Source: Clostridium sp. DL-VIII
GTDB taxonomy: Bacteria; Bacillota; Clostridia; Clostridiales; Clostridiaceae
Assembly (NCBI RefSeq): GCF_000230835.1
Contig: NZ_CM001240.1
Coordinates: forward strand, 1,496,501 to 1,560,500
Length of the DNA stretch: 64,000 nt
Direction of reading: 5' to 3'
How positions within the stretch are numbered: position 1 is the stretch's first letter; the number at the start of each line of letters is the position of its first letter. Below are positions 6,333 through 14,258 of this stretch, piece by piece. The position numbers and the translations under genes were made by a program. The notes beneath the pieces were generated by a model. It was not told the DNA's origin. It made no database searches and saw only the letters and a list, made by a program, of their open reading frames with translations.

Positions 6333-7064
6333 ATGCCATACGTAAAAAGGGAAGTAAAAGCTGGTGTAACTATAGAGATAAAAAAGTATTTTACAAGTAA
6401 GTATAAAGCTAAGGGAATGAAAAGAGGAGAAAGGGTTGGAATTACAACAGAGGAACAAGAGAAAATAAATCAGAGACATGCAGAAGATAAATTGAGATGG
6501 AAAATGAATGCAAATTTTGTAGATGGAGATTATCATACTGTTTTTGATTATAATTCAGAAAATAAACCAGATGGAAAAGAAGAAATGAGAAAAGATATGA
6601 GTGATTGTTTGAAGCAGTTAAGAAAAGAATGTAAAAAATTAGGAATGGAACTAAAGTATATACATGTAATGGAAATAGGACAAAAAGGAGCTAGACATCA
6701 TCATTTAGTTATTAATGAAATACCAATTAAAATTTTACGTAAATGTTGGACAAAAGGAAGAATACATGTAACTCCATTAAATACAAATGGGCAATATAAA
6801 AAATTGGCAAACTATTTTATAAAATATTCTTCGACAACAAAGGAATTACAGCGTAAGAGATATTATTCTAGTAAAAATTTGATTATTCCAGAGCCCGATA
6901 TAGAAATAGTTGCTTCCAATAAATATTTGGAAGAACCAAAACCTATAAAAGGGTACTATGTGGAAAAGGAAAGTATCTATAGTGATATGGATCAATATAC
7001 AGGATATAAATATCTAACATATACACTTATAAAAATACCTGAAAGAGGAGGAATTATATGTTAA
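6333..7064 (+). CDS. rep: HUH-type replication initiator-like protein (243 aa)
   Basis: The central segment HVMEIGQKGARHHHLVINEI has the hydrophobic-flanked H-x-H metal site (HUH motif) of rolling-circle Rep and relaxase enzymes. YFIKYSSTTKELQRKRYYSS downstream offers the nicking tyrosine and basic residues. Similar proteins occur in Firmicute phages and small plasmids. It would nick a single-stranded origin and start replication. No DnaC-like loader, helicase, primase or SSB gene is seen nearby. Replication therefore probably depends on this protein plus host enzymes. The stop overlaps the next start. Confidence 0.65.
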   Translation: MPYVKREVKAGVTIEIKKYFTSKYKAKGMKRGERVGITTEEQEKINQRHAEDKLRWKMNANFVDGDYHTVFDYNSENKPDGKEEMRKDMSDCLKQLRKECKKLGMELKYIHVMEIGQKGARHHHLVINEIPIKILRKCWTKGRIHVTPLNTNGQYKKLANYFIKYSSTTKELQRKRYYSSKNLIIPEPDIEIVASNKYLEEPKPIKGYYVEKESIYSDMDQYTGYKYLTYTLIKIPERGGIIC

Positions 7065-7447
7065 CAATAAAAGAATCACAAGAGCAAGCATGGTTGTTTC
7101 AATGGGCAGGATATTATGAACAAAGGTTTCCAGAATTGCGGCTATTATTTCATGTCCCAAATGGTGGTAGAAGAGAAAAAAGGGAAGCTGCTTCATTGAA
7201 AAGGCAAGGTGTAAAAGCAGGTGTACCTGATTTAGTTTTACCTTCACCACATGGTGGTTATTGTGGACTTTATATTGAACTTAAGGCTGGTAAAAATAAA
7301 ACAAGTAAAGAGCAAGATGAATGGATAGAGCTATTAAAAGAGCAAGGCTATTTTGTTACTGTCTGTTATGGATGGAGAGAAGCAGCAGATACAATTGAAA
7401 ATTATTTGATGCAGCCAAGAACTACAATATTAAAAAATATAAGTTAA
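7058..7447 (+). CDS. VRR-NUC domain nuclease (129 aa)
   Basis: This is a single-domain PD-(D/E)xK nuclease of the VRR_NUC family. Conserved elements are visible: FHVPNGGRREKREAASLKRQ, then GVKAGVPDLVLPSPHGGYCG with the active-site Asp, then LYIELKAGKNKTSKEQ with the E-x-K pair, and a WREAADTIENYL C-terminal helix. Family members cut branched DNA such as Holliday junctions. The start overlaps the Rep stop (ATGTTAA), so the two are translationally coupled and probably act together in replication. Confidence 0.88.
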   Translation: MLTIKESQEQAWLFQWAGYYEQRFPELRLLFHVPNGGRREKREAASLKRQGVKAGVPDLVLPSPHGGYCGLYIELKAGKNKTSKEQDEWIELLKEQGYFVTVCYGWREAADTIENYLMQPRTTILKNIS

Positions 7448-7466
7448 AGTTTGGATGGTGATTAGT

Positions 7467-7625
7467 ATGGAAAATCAAAGAATGACACCTCATGAGCTTA
7501 CACAAAAGACAGTTGCAGATATAGCAAGAAAAAGACAGTTGAAGAAGGATGGAGAGAGACAAGCATTGGATTGTTGCATGCGAAATAGGGACAAGATTTG
7601 GAAGAGAATATCTCGCTGTAGATAA
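7467..7625 (+). CDS. Small basic protein (52 aa)
   Basis: ATG 7467 to TAA 7623. The start is preceded by GGATGGTG. The product is highly charged (ELTQKTVADIARKRQLKKDG and so on), with two Cys near the end. It is unrecognised and lies between the nuclease and parA with the same orientation and tight spacing. Confidence 0.55.
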   Translation: MENQRMTPHELTQKTVADIARKRQLKKDGERQALDCCMRNRDKIWKRISRCR

Positions 7626-7662
7626 TAAATAGAAAATAAATAATGAAAGAGGTTAGATAGTT

Positions 7663-8415
7663 ATGAGTATGAAAGTTATAAGCATTATTAATTTAAAAGG
7701 TGGGGTTGCTAAAACTATTAGCAGTGTAAATTTTGCACATATTTTAGCAACAATCCACAACAAAAGAGTACTAATTGTGGATAATGACAAGCAAGGTAAT
7801 ACATCAAAGTTATTTAGTGTTAAAGATGCAAAAAAAACTATAGCTGATATTATGGTGGAAAGCTGCATAAATGTTAAAACAGTTATACAAAAAACTGAAT
7901 ATGAGAACTTAGATATAATTCCAGCAAATATGGATTTGTTAGGAGCTAACTTGGAGGTTATAACAGATCAGGAGAGAGAAGGACAAGCAGAAATATTAAA
8001 AAATGCGTTAGATCAAGTAAGCCATGAGTACGATTATTGCATAATAGATAATCCACCAGACATTAATATATCTGTAATAAACGCGTTAGTGGCTTCAAAT
8101 GATGTATTAATTCCAATAAGAATAGATCAATTTTCATTGGATGGGATGCAAGAGCTTATAAATCAAATTAATAGTGTAGAAACAGCAACTTTAAAAGGTT
8201 GTTTTATAACTCAATTTTCAAAGAATAAATCAAACATAAGTAAATTAGAAGAATTGAGAAATGATTCTAAGTATCCAATATTAAATACTGTTATAAGAAG
8301 ATCAATAAAAGTAGAGGAAAGCACATTTGAGAACTTACCTTTGTTAGAGTATTCAAAGCGTTGCACTGCATCTAAGGACTATATAAGCCTTGTAGAAGAA
8401 TATTTAAGTTTATAG
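7663..8415 (+). CDS. parA: ParA/Soj-family partition ATPase (250 aa)
   Basis: The deviant Walker A box KGGVAKT stands at residues 11-17 (the motif normally ends KT or TS). The family pattern VLIVDNDKQGNTS follows as the Walker A' region, and CIIDNPPDINI is Walker B. This is a full-length ParA without an N-terminal HTH, as in type Ib or chromosomal forms. ParA binds DNA nonspecifically as an ATP dimer and is released by ParB at parS, moving replicons apart. A parB gene lies one gene downstream. The pair is unusual in an integrated phage and implies a plasmid-like phase. Confidence 0.9.
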   Translation: MSMKVISIINLKGGVAKTISSVNFAHILATIHNKRVLIVDNDKQGNTSKLFSVKDAKKTIADIMVESCINVKTVIQKTEYENLDIIPANMDLLGANLEVITDQEREGQAEILKNALDQVSHEYDYCIIDNPPDINISVINALVASNDVLIPIRIDQFSLDGMQELINQINSVETATLKGCFITQFSKNKSNISKLEELRNDSKYPILNTVIRRSIKVEESTFENLPLLEYSKRCTASKDYISLVEEYLSL

Positions 8416-8431
8416 AAAGGATGAATGTAAT

Positions 8432-8836
8432 ATGGGATTTAAATTAAAATTCAAGCTTGTTGACACTAAGACAAATGAAGTAGTAGATTACATTAATTGC
8501 AGTATAGCTGTAGCAGATGGGACAGTTCAGTCATTCAATAGGAAATGCGAATTAGAAGGAACAGCAGTAAATGCACATTTAAGGCCAATTCAATATGCAA
8601 ATAAAGATGATATTAATAAAAAAGAAATATACCAAGGTTTTATAGTAGATAGAAAAGGTGGAGTACCAGGGGAAGAAGACATAATAGGAATAGTTGATTT
8701 TATGGAATGTGCATGGTGGATAGTAAATCATAAAGAACAAAGAGCAGTACCATTATTCAGCAAAACTGCAATTGATACGATCATCGGAAACATTTATAAA
8801 AACAAAGAACTATATGAGGTAGCTGGTTATGAGTAA
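8432..8836 (+). CDS. YopX-like protein between parA and parB (134 aa)
   Basis: The central part LRPIQYANKDDINKKEIYQG followed by FIVDRKGG resembles the YopX pattern (QYTG-x-x-D-x-x-G-K-E-I-Y-x-G-D-I-V), and VDFMECAWWIVN fits the next strand pair. YopX proteins are common in phage early regions and have no established activity. The stop overlaps the parB start by 8 nt, so it is translationally coupled to parB. Any role in partition is inference. Confidence 0.65.
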   Translation: MGFKLKFKLVDTKTNEVVDYINCSIAVADGTVQSFNRKCELEGTAVNAHLRPIQYANKDDINKKEIYQGFIVDRKGGVPGEEDIIGIVDFMECAWWIVNHKEQRAVPLFSKTAIDTIIGNIYKNKELYEVAGYE

Positions 8837-9848
8837 TTTTAATATGATGTCCTTAGTCAATAGCAAAAGTAAGGGCATTAAAGAAATTAATACAGAAGAT
8901 TACAAGAGAATAAAGTTAGATCCTCGAAATGTTATCCCATCACAAAGCAACTTTTATAGTCAGGATAATATTGAAGAATTGGCAGATACATTTTTATTAG
9001 TAGGTCAGCAGCAGCCAACAGTATTAGGGAGAGTAAATAATGAATTTCGAATAATAAGTGGTCATAGAAGAAACTTAGCTAATATTCTAAATATCGAAAG
9101 AGGACATAAAGAATATGAAGAAGTTGAGTATTTATATAAGGATATGACGGAAGCATTTTTCGAATTATCTCTTATAATAGGAAATGCCTTTACTAGAAAG
9201 TTAAGTCCTTTTGAAGAAACAGAACAAGTTATAAGGTTAAAAAAGGCATTGATAAGGGCAAGAGATGAAGATGGATTAGAGATAAAAGGAAAATTAAGAA
9301 ACGTTGTGGCTGAGTTGATGAATACAAGTCGCACTCAGGTAGCTAGAATGGAAGCAATTAATAATAATCTAACTGAAGAAGCTAAGGAACAATTTAAGGA
9401 AGGTAATTTAGGAATAACAGTAGCATATGAGACTAGTAAATTACCTGAAGAGGAGCAAAAGGAAATAGCTAAAAAAGTAGCAAATGGAGAGGAAATAAAA
9501 TCTAAAGATATAGTAACGGTAGTTCAAGAGACTAGAAAAGAAACGGTGTCCGTTTCGGACACCAAAGCCAATGAAGAAAATGATATTAATTTGGTAGTTA
9601 TAGATAATGATGTAGTTGATAAGGATACTGGTGAAATAGTAGAGCAGATAGTTCCAGAATATTTATCTAAAAGTGTAATAGACAGAATAAAAGAAATGAC
9701 AACAAGTGAAATGGCAGATTTTTTGTGTGAAAAGTGTACTGGTATAGGTGGTGGAAATGGATGCTCAGGACTTTGTGATTTTGCTCTTTCATGTAAGTAC
9801 ACAAATAGACGAGAAGTATGTTTACAATGGTTAAATTCAAAACAATAG
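8829..9848 (+). CDS. parB: ParB-like partition protein with Cys-rich C-terminal module (339 aa)
   Basis: The N-terminal ParB/Sulfiredoxin domain carries IISGHRRNLANIL, the G-x-R-R CTP-binding motif, preceded by QSNFYSQDNIEELADTFLLV. A central HTH segment (NVVAELMNTSRTQVARMEAI) is the parS-reading domain. The C-terminal 60 residues are different from ParB dimerisation domains. They form a module with paired Cys (CEKCTGIGGGNGCSGLCDFA and CKYTNRREVCLQWLNS) like the short stand-alone zinc-binding proteins of many phages. A 19-bp GC-rich palindrome lies within the gene at 9545-9563. Confidence 0.87.
   Translation: MSNFNMMSLVNSKSKGIKEINTEDYKRIKLDPRNVIPSQSNFYSQDNIEELADTFLLVGQQQPTVLGRVNNEFRIISGHRRNLANILNIERGHKEYEEVEYLYKDMTEAFFELSLIIGNAFTRKLSPFEETEQVIRLKKALIRARDEDGLEIKGKLRNVVAELMNTSRTQVARMEAINNNLTEEAKEQFKEGNLGITVAYETSKLPEEEQKEIAKKVANGEEIKSKDIVTVVQETRKETVSVSDTKANEENDINLVVIDNDVVDKDTGEIVEQIVPEYLSKSVIDRIKEMTTSEMADFLCEKCTGIGGGNGCSGLCDFALSCKYTNRREVCLQWLNSKQ
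9545..9563. promoter_or_regulatory. GC-rich palindrome inside parB, candidate parS
   Basis: GGTGTCCG-TTT-CGGACACC forms a perfect 8-bp inverted repeat around TTT. It is 12 G/C of 19 in DNA of about 30% GC. It is translated as T-V-S-V-S-D-T in the linker after the HTH domain. Both the composition and the symmetry resemble ParB-binding sites, which often lie in or next to par genes. It differs from the bacterial consensus TGTTCCACGTGAAACA, so a phage-specific parS is inferred. Confidence 0.55.
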
Positions 9849-9870
9849 TAAATAGGAAGGTGGAGAGGTT

Positions 9871-10113
9871 ATGTATATGTTATTTACAGATAAAGCACAT
9901 TTGACTTTAGAAATAAGATCATTTAAAGGACATTTAAGTCCAAATGATACTAAGAAAGTTAAAGAAGGAAAAGTAGTTAAATTCAATATGTATCATGTTG
10001 GAAATAAAAGAAAAGACTTAGAGGAATTAGCTAATAAAATTAAAGATCAATGGATTAAAGAAACACAGGAATTAATATCAAAGTATAGAGGACTAACTGT
10101 ACAACTAAAGTAA
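9871..10113 (+). CDS. Hypothetical protein (80 aa)
   Basis: The start follows AGGAAGGTGGAGAGG. The sequence MYMLFTDKAHLTLEIRSFKG begins with strands and ends in a Lys-rich helix (DLEELANKIKDQWIKETQEL). It is unrecognised and continues the early operon. The 114 nt after it contain a short open stretch without a start codon and no clear gene. Confidence 0.65.
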   Translation: MYMLFTDKAHLTLEIRSFKGHLSPNDTKKVKEGKVVKFNMYHVGNKRKDLEELANKIKDQWIKETQELISKYRGLTVQLK

Positions 10114-10227
10114 AACTTGCAGGACTAGGAGCATTGGCAGGGATTACACAATTGTTAATGTTATGGTTACTGCGAATTATGAGGGGACTATTCCCCTCAA
10201 TATTAAATAATATGGGAGGATGGAATA

Positions 10228-10920
10228 ATGGGATTGAAATATCTATTGGTTAAAGTAAAAGAAGATTCAAATGATGAGTTTAAAGAATATAGAGGATTAG
10301 AATTAATGGCAGCTAAAATAGACGAAGATAGAGAGCTGCTAATAGTTAGACCTATAGAGTTAGATCAGATGGAGAGGTTTTATAAAGCAAGCTATGATTC
10401 AGGAATGAAAGACATGATATCAAATGATTATGAATACTGCGTTTGGTATTTAGCAGATGAAGAATGCGAGCTTCAATGCTCTATAAATGTAGAGGAATTA
10501 GATATTATAAGAGAACTTACTGAAGAAGATTTTAAAGAGCATGAGAAAAACTTTGAAGAGTTCAAAAAAATTCATAAATTTAAAGAACGTCAGCAAAAGA
10601 TGGAAGATGATGAAAAAGAAGATAAAAAGTGTGAAGATGAGTTTAATAGCCAAGACAAAGTTAATTTTAGAATAAAAACTAGAACTAGAGAAGGATATAC
10701 AGAAGTAGAAGGGATAATTTATAAGGGGTTTGGAATTGAAAAGTCATGGAATACCATAACAATTTTAAGTGGAGAATCTAAAGGCTTAAAATTATGCAGC
10801 TGTCCTCCTCGAGAGATCAAAAAGATAATTGATGAGATAAAAGAGACTATTGGAAATGAAGATATTAAAGAAGAAAACAAAGAAGCTGTAATAAGTATTA
10901 TAAGGAAATGGAGAGGATAA
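10228..10920 (+). CDS. Hypothetical acidic protein (230 aa)
   Basis: ATG follows GGGAGGATGG. The N-terminal half (LKYLLVKVKEDSNDEFKEYR and on) looks like a mixed alpha/beta domain. A highly charged helix around residues 105-145 (FKERQQKMEDDEKEDKKCED) links to a second small domain with a possible strand pair. I do not recognise a family. The gene lies 1 nt before the next start and is coupled to the GNAT-like gene. Confidence 0.65.
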   Translation: MGLKYLLVKVKEDSNDEFKEYRGLELMAAKIDEDRELLIVRPIELDQMERFYKASYDSGMKDMISNDYEYCVWYLADEECELQCSINVEELDIIRELTEEDFKEHEKNFEEFKKIHKFKERQQKMEDDEKEDKKCEDEFNSQDKVNFRIKTRTREGYTEVEGIIYKGFGIEKSWNTITILSGESKGLKLCSCPPREIKKIIDEIKETIGNEDIKEENKEAVISIIRKWRG

Positions 10921-10921
10921 T

Positions 10922-11419
10922 ATGCTAAGACAAGCCATTTTATATAGTGAAGATTTAAGAAAAAAGTATGTAGAAGCTATGTGCGATGATTACTTTAAGT
11001 TCTATAGTGGATGTTCATATAGGAGCTTTGATATTGAAATATTAAAAGATGATTGGAATGTAATACAAAGAGTTTCTGTTAATTCTGAAGGTAAAATTAT
11101 AGGATTTATGAGTGCAGAAATAAATAGAGATAGTAAAAATATAGATAGATTTGGAATAATGAATTTTACTAAGAATCCGAATGCAGTGTTTGCTAAGGAC
11201 TTAATAAAGTTTTTAAGGGAATTAAAGCATAGTTACAATGCAAATAAATTTGAATTTGCAGCATACGTAGGAAGTGAAGCAGAAAAAATGTATACAAAAT
11301 TTATATCCAAGTATGGTGGGAATGTTATTGGAAGAAAAAGAAGAAGCCAGAAGTTAGCAGATGGAGAATATTATGACACGACTATCTTTGAAATAATGAG
11401 GGAAGATATGAATTTTTAG
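10922..11419 (+). CDS. GNAT-like acetyltransferase (165 aa)
   Basis: Residues 50-80 (VSVNSEGKIIGFMSAEINRD) resemble the beta2-beta3 hairpin of GCN5-type N-acetyltransferases. The following FAKDLIKFLRELKHSYNANK would be the acetyl-CoA-facing helix, and YTKFISKYGGNVIGRKRRSQ the late strand. The overall length fits the GNAT fold. The canonical Q/R-x-x-G-x-G/A acetyl-CoA loop is not evident, so activity is uncertain. Phage GNATs can modify host proteins; here the substrate is unknown. Confidence 0.45.
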   Translation: MLRQAILYSEDLRKKYVEAMCDDYFKFYSGCSYRSFDIEILKDDWNVIQRVSVNSEGKIIGFMSAEINRDSKNIDRFGIMNFTKNPNAVFAKDLIKFLRELKHSYNANKFEFAAYVGSEAEKMYTKFISKYGGNVIGRKRRSQKLADGEYYDTTIFEIMREDMNF

Positions 11420-11498
11420 TACAAGATACAAGATCTGTAGATTAAATAATCGCTATAAAGTGTTGAATGAAGAAGCAATCAAAGTGAGGTAGAGAGAA

Positions 11499-12044
11499 AT
11501 GATTAAAAAAGGTGAAATGGTTACAATGCATAATTGTGTTGGAGCAATGAATTATCCTAATAAAATATGGAAAGTTGAAGTAGACGAACATACTGATAAT
11601 TATGGACAACAGGTAGTTGGCTTAGAAGATGATGAAGAAAGGAGCTTTCCAGTAAAATTTTTAAATCAATACAGAGCAGTTTATAAATTAAATGATTATG
11701 AATGGTATATAACATCTTGGAGTTTAAAAGATACTTTAGATTGGTATAACAAAGAATTTGAAGATGAATTAACAGGAGACGATATAGAAGAATGCGATTT
11801 AGATTTAGAAGGAATGTGGTGGGAAACAAAAGATAAAAATGATATTGAAATATTAGGCGATTCTGATGAACTCATTCATATTGAAAAAACAGATAAGGGA
11901 ACAATGAAAAAAGTTCAATTTGGAGATTTAATGAGACATGATGGATTAATATGCAAGTACACTTCATTTAGAGAAGTTATTAAAAATAATTATCTTGATG
12001 AACTACTTAATGAACCAGAAGTTATAGCTTCAATTGAGTGGTAA
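11499..12044 (+). CDS. Hypothetical acidic protein (181 aa)
   Basis: ATG is preceded by GAGGTAGAGAG. It begins MIKKGEMVTMHNCVGAMNYP, then an acidic central region (FEDELTGDDIEECDLDLEGM) containing WYITSWSLKDTLDWY. Many Asp/Glu residues suggest a DNA mimic or a binding protein, but nothing specific can be said. It is co-directional with the next two acidic genes. Confidence 0.6.
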   Translation: MIKKGEMVTMHNCVGAMNYPNKIWKVEVDEHTDNYGQQVVGLEDDEERSFPVKFLNQYRAVYKLNDYEWYITSWSLKDTLDWYNKEFEDELTGDDIEECDLDLEGMWWETKDKNDIEILGDSDELIHIEKTDKGTMKKVQFGDLMRHDGLICKYTSFREVIKNNYLDELLNEPEVIASIEW

Positions 12045-12066
12045 GTTGTAGAAGGAGTGAATTTAT

Positions 12067-12369
12067 ATGAAAGCAAATAAAAAAACATTAATAGCTGTAA
12101 AGAAGTTTTTAAATGAAGAGCAAGAATATTGGGATATAGATGAATTTAAAAGCGAATTAGTAACTAAAACAAATCTTTTAAAGCATGAAAGTATGGGAGA
12201 GCATAGTTTATCACCTGACGAATGTGGCATTGAATGGGATGGGCAAGAGATTTGCAACTTACAAGATTTTATAGATGATTATACTAGCAAATTCATTGAG
12301 GGGATATGCAATGTATTAGATTCTTTTGTTGGTGAAGATATTAGTTGCTATTTTGAAGATGAAGAGTAA
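12067..12369 (+). CDS. Hypothetical acidic protein (100 aa)
   Basis: The start follows AGAAGGAGTG. The product is strongly acidic (NEEQEYWDIDEFKSELVTKT, and EDISCYFEDEE at the end) and mostly helical. No family is recognised. It lies 22 nt after the preceding gene. Confidence 0.6.
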   Translation: MKANKKTLIAVKKFLNEEQEYWDIDEFKSELVTKTNLLKHESMGEHSLSPDECGIEWDGQEICNLQDFIDDYTSKFIEGICNVLDSFVGEDISCYFEDEE

Positions 12370-12424
12370 TGCGCAAGCTGTAAAAATTGTGTATCAAATA
12401 AAAATATAGAGAGGAAGAATTAGT

Positions 12425-12856
12425 ATGGAAAATTTATGGTTTAATGAAGATGGCGATTGTGTTTGGGGATATAAGTCTTGTTTTGAGAGTGAAGATGCGT
12501 TTAAAAAGGCTGCTAATGATATTCATGTAAAACAAACTCAATATGGTTGCATCCTCGGAGAAGTTGAATGTGATGTATTTATTATGACAGAAAAAACATT
12601 ACAAGGTGAAAGCTCTTATCCATTGAAGGATAGTGGAGTTGAAATAGCAACTTTGTTTTATGCTGATTGTGAAAGTTTAGAATCTTATGATTTAAAAGAT
12701 AATGGTGAGATTGTGGAATTAGATGATGATACATTAATAAACTTGAAGGGTGAAAGAGTGGCAAAGTGTGATACATGTCAAGTGGTAATGCCATATGAAG
12801 AATACAAAAAGAATGATGGCTTTTGCAATGAATGTTTAGCTGATATGCATAACTAA
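12425..12856 (+). CDS. Hypothetical protein with C-terminal zinc-ribbon-like motif (143 aa)
   Basis: The N-terminal 110 residues are acidic and unrecognised (MENLWFNEDGDCVWGYKSCF). Near the end, CDTCQVVMPYEEYKKNDGFC followed by NEC supplies two C-x-x-C pairs 17 residues apart, a typical zinc ribbon. It is the last gene before the first duplicated intergenic module at 12908. Confidence 0.6.
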   Translation: MENLWFNEDGDCVWGYKSCFESEDAFKKAANDIHVKQTQYGCILGEVECDVFIMTEKTLQGESSYPLKDSGVEIATLFYADCESLESYDLKDNGEIVELDDDTLINLKGERVAKCDTCQVVMPYEEYKKNDGFCNECLADMHN

Positions 12857-12907
12857 TGCTACATAATACTAAAATGTTAAGTAGTTTGTAAAAATCACTA
12901 TAACGAA

Positions 12908-13060
12908 AAATAAGTCCCTACAAAGAGAGACTTATTTTCTAGAGTACGTCTAAAAATTATTTGAAACAACTAACTCATTAGATAGTATTCTAAACTTTAA
13001 AGATAATATGCAAAATATATTATGGTAATTTATGTTATGTAGATTTGGAGAAGAAAGGAG
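12908..13060 (+). repeat. Duplicated intergenic module, copy 1
   Basis: It begins with a terminator-like hairpin (AATAAGTC ... GACTTATT around 12911-12935), followed by TAGTATTCTAAACTTTAA and GATAATAT elements and a ribosome site for 13069. The same order and much of the sequence recur at 13840-13990. The shared block probably carries a promoter, so each small gene here is its own transcription unit. Confidence 0.65.
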
Positions 13061-13068
13061 GATAAAGA

Positions 13069-13242
13069 ATGAGTGAAGGAGTTCAAATAACGCTAATAAT
13101 ATGTGGAACAATTATATTTATTCAAATCTTCGGATTAATAATAATTAAAAGTTTATGGAATAAAAACAATAAGCTACAAATAAGTCATAATCCATCACCA
13201 AAAGGAGAAAAACCGGGATTTCCAGGAAGCAGATTACTATAG
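13069..13242 (+). CDS. Small single-pass membrane protein (57 aa)
   Basis: ATG follows GAAAGGAGGATAAAG. Residues 6-28 (QITLIICGTIIFIQIFGLII) form one transmembrane helix, then a basic stretch (KSLWNKNNK) and a Gly/Pro tail (GEKPGFPGSRLL). It is unrecognised, and lies between two copies of the duplicated intergenic module, which marks it as a mobile small-gene cassette. Confidence 0.6.
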   Translation: MSEGVQITLIICGTIIFIQIFGLIIIKSLWNKNNKLQISHNPSPKGEKPGFPGSRLL

Positions 13243-13624
13243 CTAAATTAAAAAGGTGTTCATCACGAACACCTTACCAATATTAGATAAAAAAAGCCCC
13301 ATATTAAATGGGGAGGTAGAGGAACTACCGATAATGAAAAAAGGCTTATATTATTATATGATAGTTATTCTAAATAATGATTAAAAACGTTCGTTAAAGT
13401 TACAAGTAACTGTAAATAATGAAAGGAGAATTCCACTATCCTAATAATATTATATGAGCGTTAACATTAAGTGACACTTAATATTAAATAAAGAAAATAA
13501 GCCTCCATCAAGAAGAAGAACCTATTTTCTTTAAGCTAATGAAAAGTTCTATATTATATATTTCTATTTCATATTTATTATGTGAAATTAGAAAAGAAAT
13601 ATACAAAGAAGGAGTAAAAGCATT
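13243..13624. other. Non-coding stretch with hairpins and palindromes
   Basis: No supported gene was found. It holds a perfect 9-bp hairpin AAGGTGTTC/GAACACCTT (13253-13275), a short CCCCA/TGGGG hairpin (13297-13313), the 17-bp palindrome ATTAAGTG-A-CACTTAAT (13466-13482), and AAAGAAAATA/TATTTTCTTT (about 13490-13535), which acts as a terminator before the next gene. A 16-codon open frame at about 13334 is too short to call. Confidence 0.6.
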
Positions 13625-13843
13625 ATGAAAAATAAAAAAGATATATTAAATTTGGTAAATGGAATAATTAACAATAGTGAATATAAAGAAGCGATAGAAA
13701 ATTTTATTAAATTAGTACCAGGTATTGTAATGATGCATAGAGCAGTATATGAAGAGATGAAAAAACAGAAATACAGCGAAGAACAGGCATTTGAATTTGC
13801 AAGTGAGTATATTTTAATACTTCAACATTCAAGCAATAAATAA
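13625..13843 (+). CDS. Hypothetical helical protein (72 aa)
   Basis: ATG is preceded by AAGAAGGAG. It is mostly alpha helical (DILNLVNGIINNSEYKEAIE and EEQAFEFASEYILILQHSS). No family is recognised. It sits directly before the second intergenic module copy. Confidence 0.62.
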   Translation: MKNKKDILNLVNGIINNSEYKEAIENFIKLVPGIVMMHRAVYEEMKKQKYSEEQAFEFASEYILILQHSSNK

Positions 13844-13990
13844 GCCCCTACAAAGAGGGACTTACTTTTATGGGATTGGTTCTAACAATTCTTAAGAAAA
13901 TCGCTACATTAAGTAGTATTCTAAATTCTAAGGATAATATACAAAAAAATGATGGTAAGTTTTGTTATTTAAGATAGTGGAGAGGAGCTA
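13840..13990 (+). repeat. Duplicated intergenic module, copy 2
   Basis: It repeats copy 1 (12908-13060): hairpin AATAAGCCCC ... GGGACTTACTT, then TAGTATTCTAAATTCTAA, GATAATAT and a ribosome site. It drives the Cys-rich gene at 13997. Divergence between copies shows an old duplication. Confidence 0.65.
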
Positions 13991-13996
13991 ATAAAT

Positions 13997-14212
13997 ATGA
14001 TAACAACATATGCAAGAGGAAATTTGATATATTTTAAAAATAATGAGTGGTTTTATGTAGAGGATAATTCTAAATTTGATGATTCTAAGTCATGTAAGAA
14101 ATGTGGCAAGTTTCCAACAAAAGAAGGATATGATGCTTGCTTAGGATATGTAAAAGATGCTAAATCTGCTTGCTGTGGTCATGGCATAGAAGAACCTTAT
14201 ATTAAATATTAG
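13997..14212 (+). CDS. Small Cys-rich phage protein with CCGHG motif (71 aa)
   Basis: CKKCGKFPTKEGYDACLGYV is followed by SACCGHGIEEPYIKY. The C-x-x-C plus C-C-G-H-G arrangement suggests one zinc site and is common in short Firmicute phage proteins that end in P-Y-I. The start is preceded by GGAGAGGAG. Function is unknown. Confidence 0.65.
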   Translation: MITTYARGNLIYFKNNEWFYVEDNSKFDDSKSCKKCGKFPTKEGYDACLGYVKDAKSACCGHGIEEPYIKY

Positions 14213-14258
14213 ATTTAAGCAAATGAAATAAAAAACTACAGAGAAAGGAATGATAAAC

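Noticed and set aside
10115..10227. Possible hydrophobic peptide (LAGLGALAGITQLLMLWLLR) after gene 9871-10113
   Set aside because: No start codon with ribosome site; it would need a frameshift from the upstream gene and no slippery site is visible.
13334..13384. 16-codon frame MKKGLYYYMIVILNND in the non-coding stretch
   Set aside because: No convincing ribosome site and no recognisable product.
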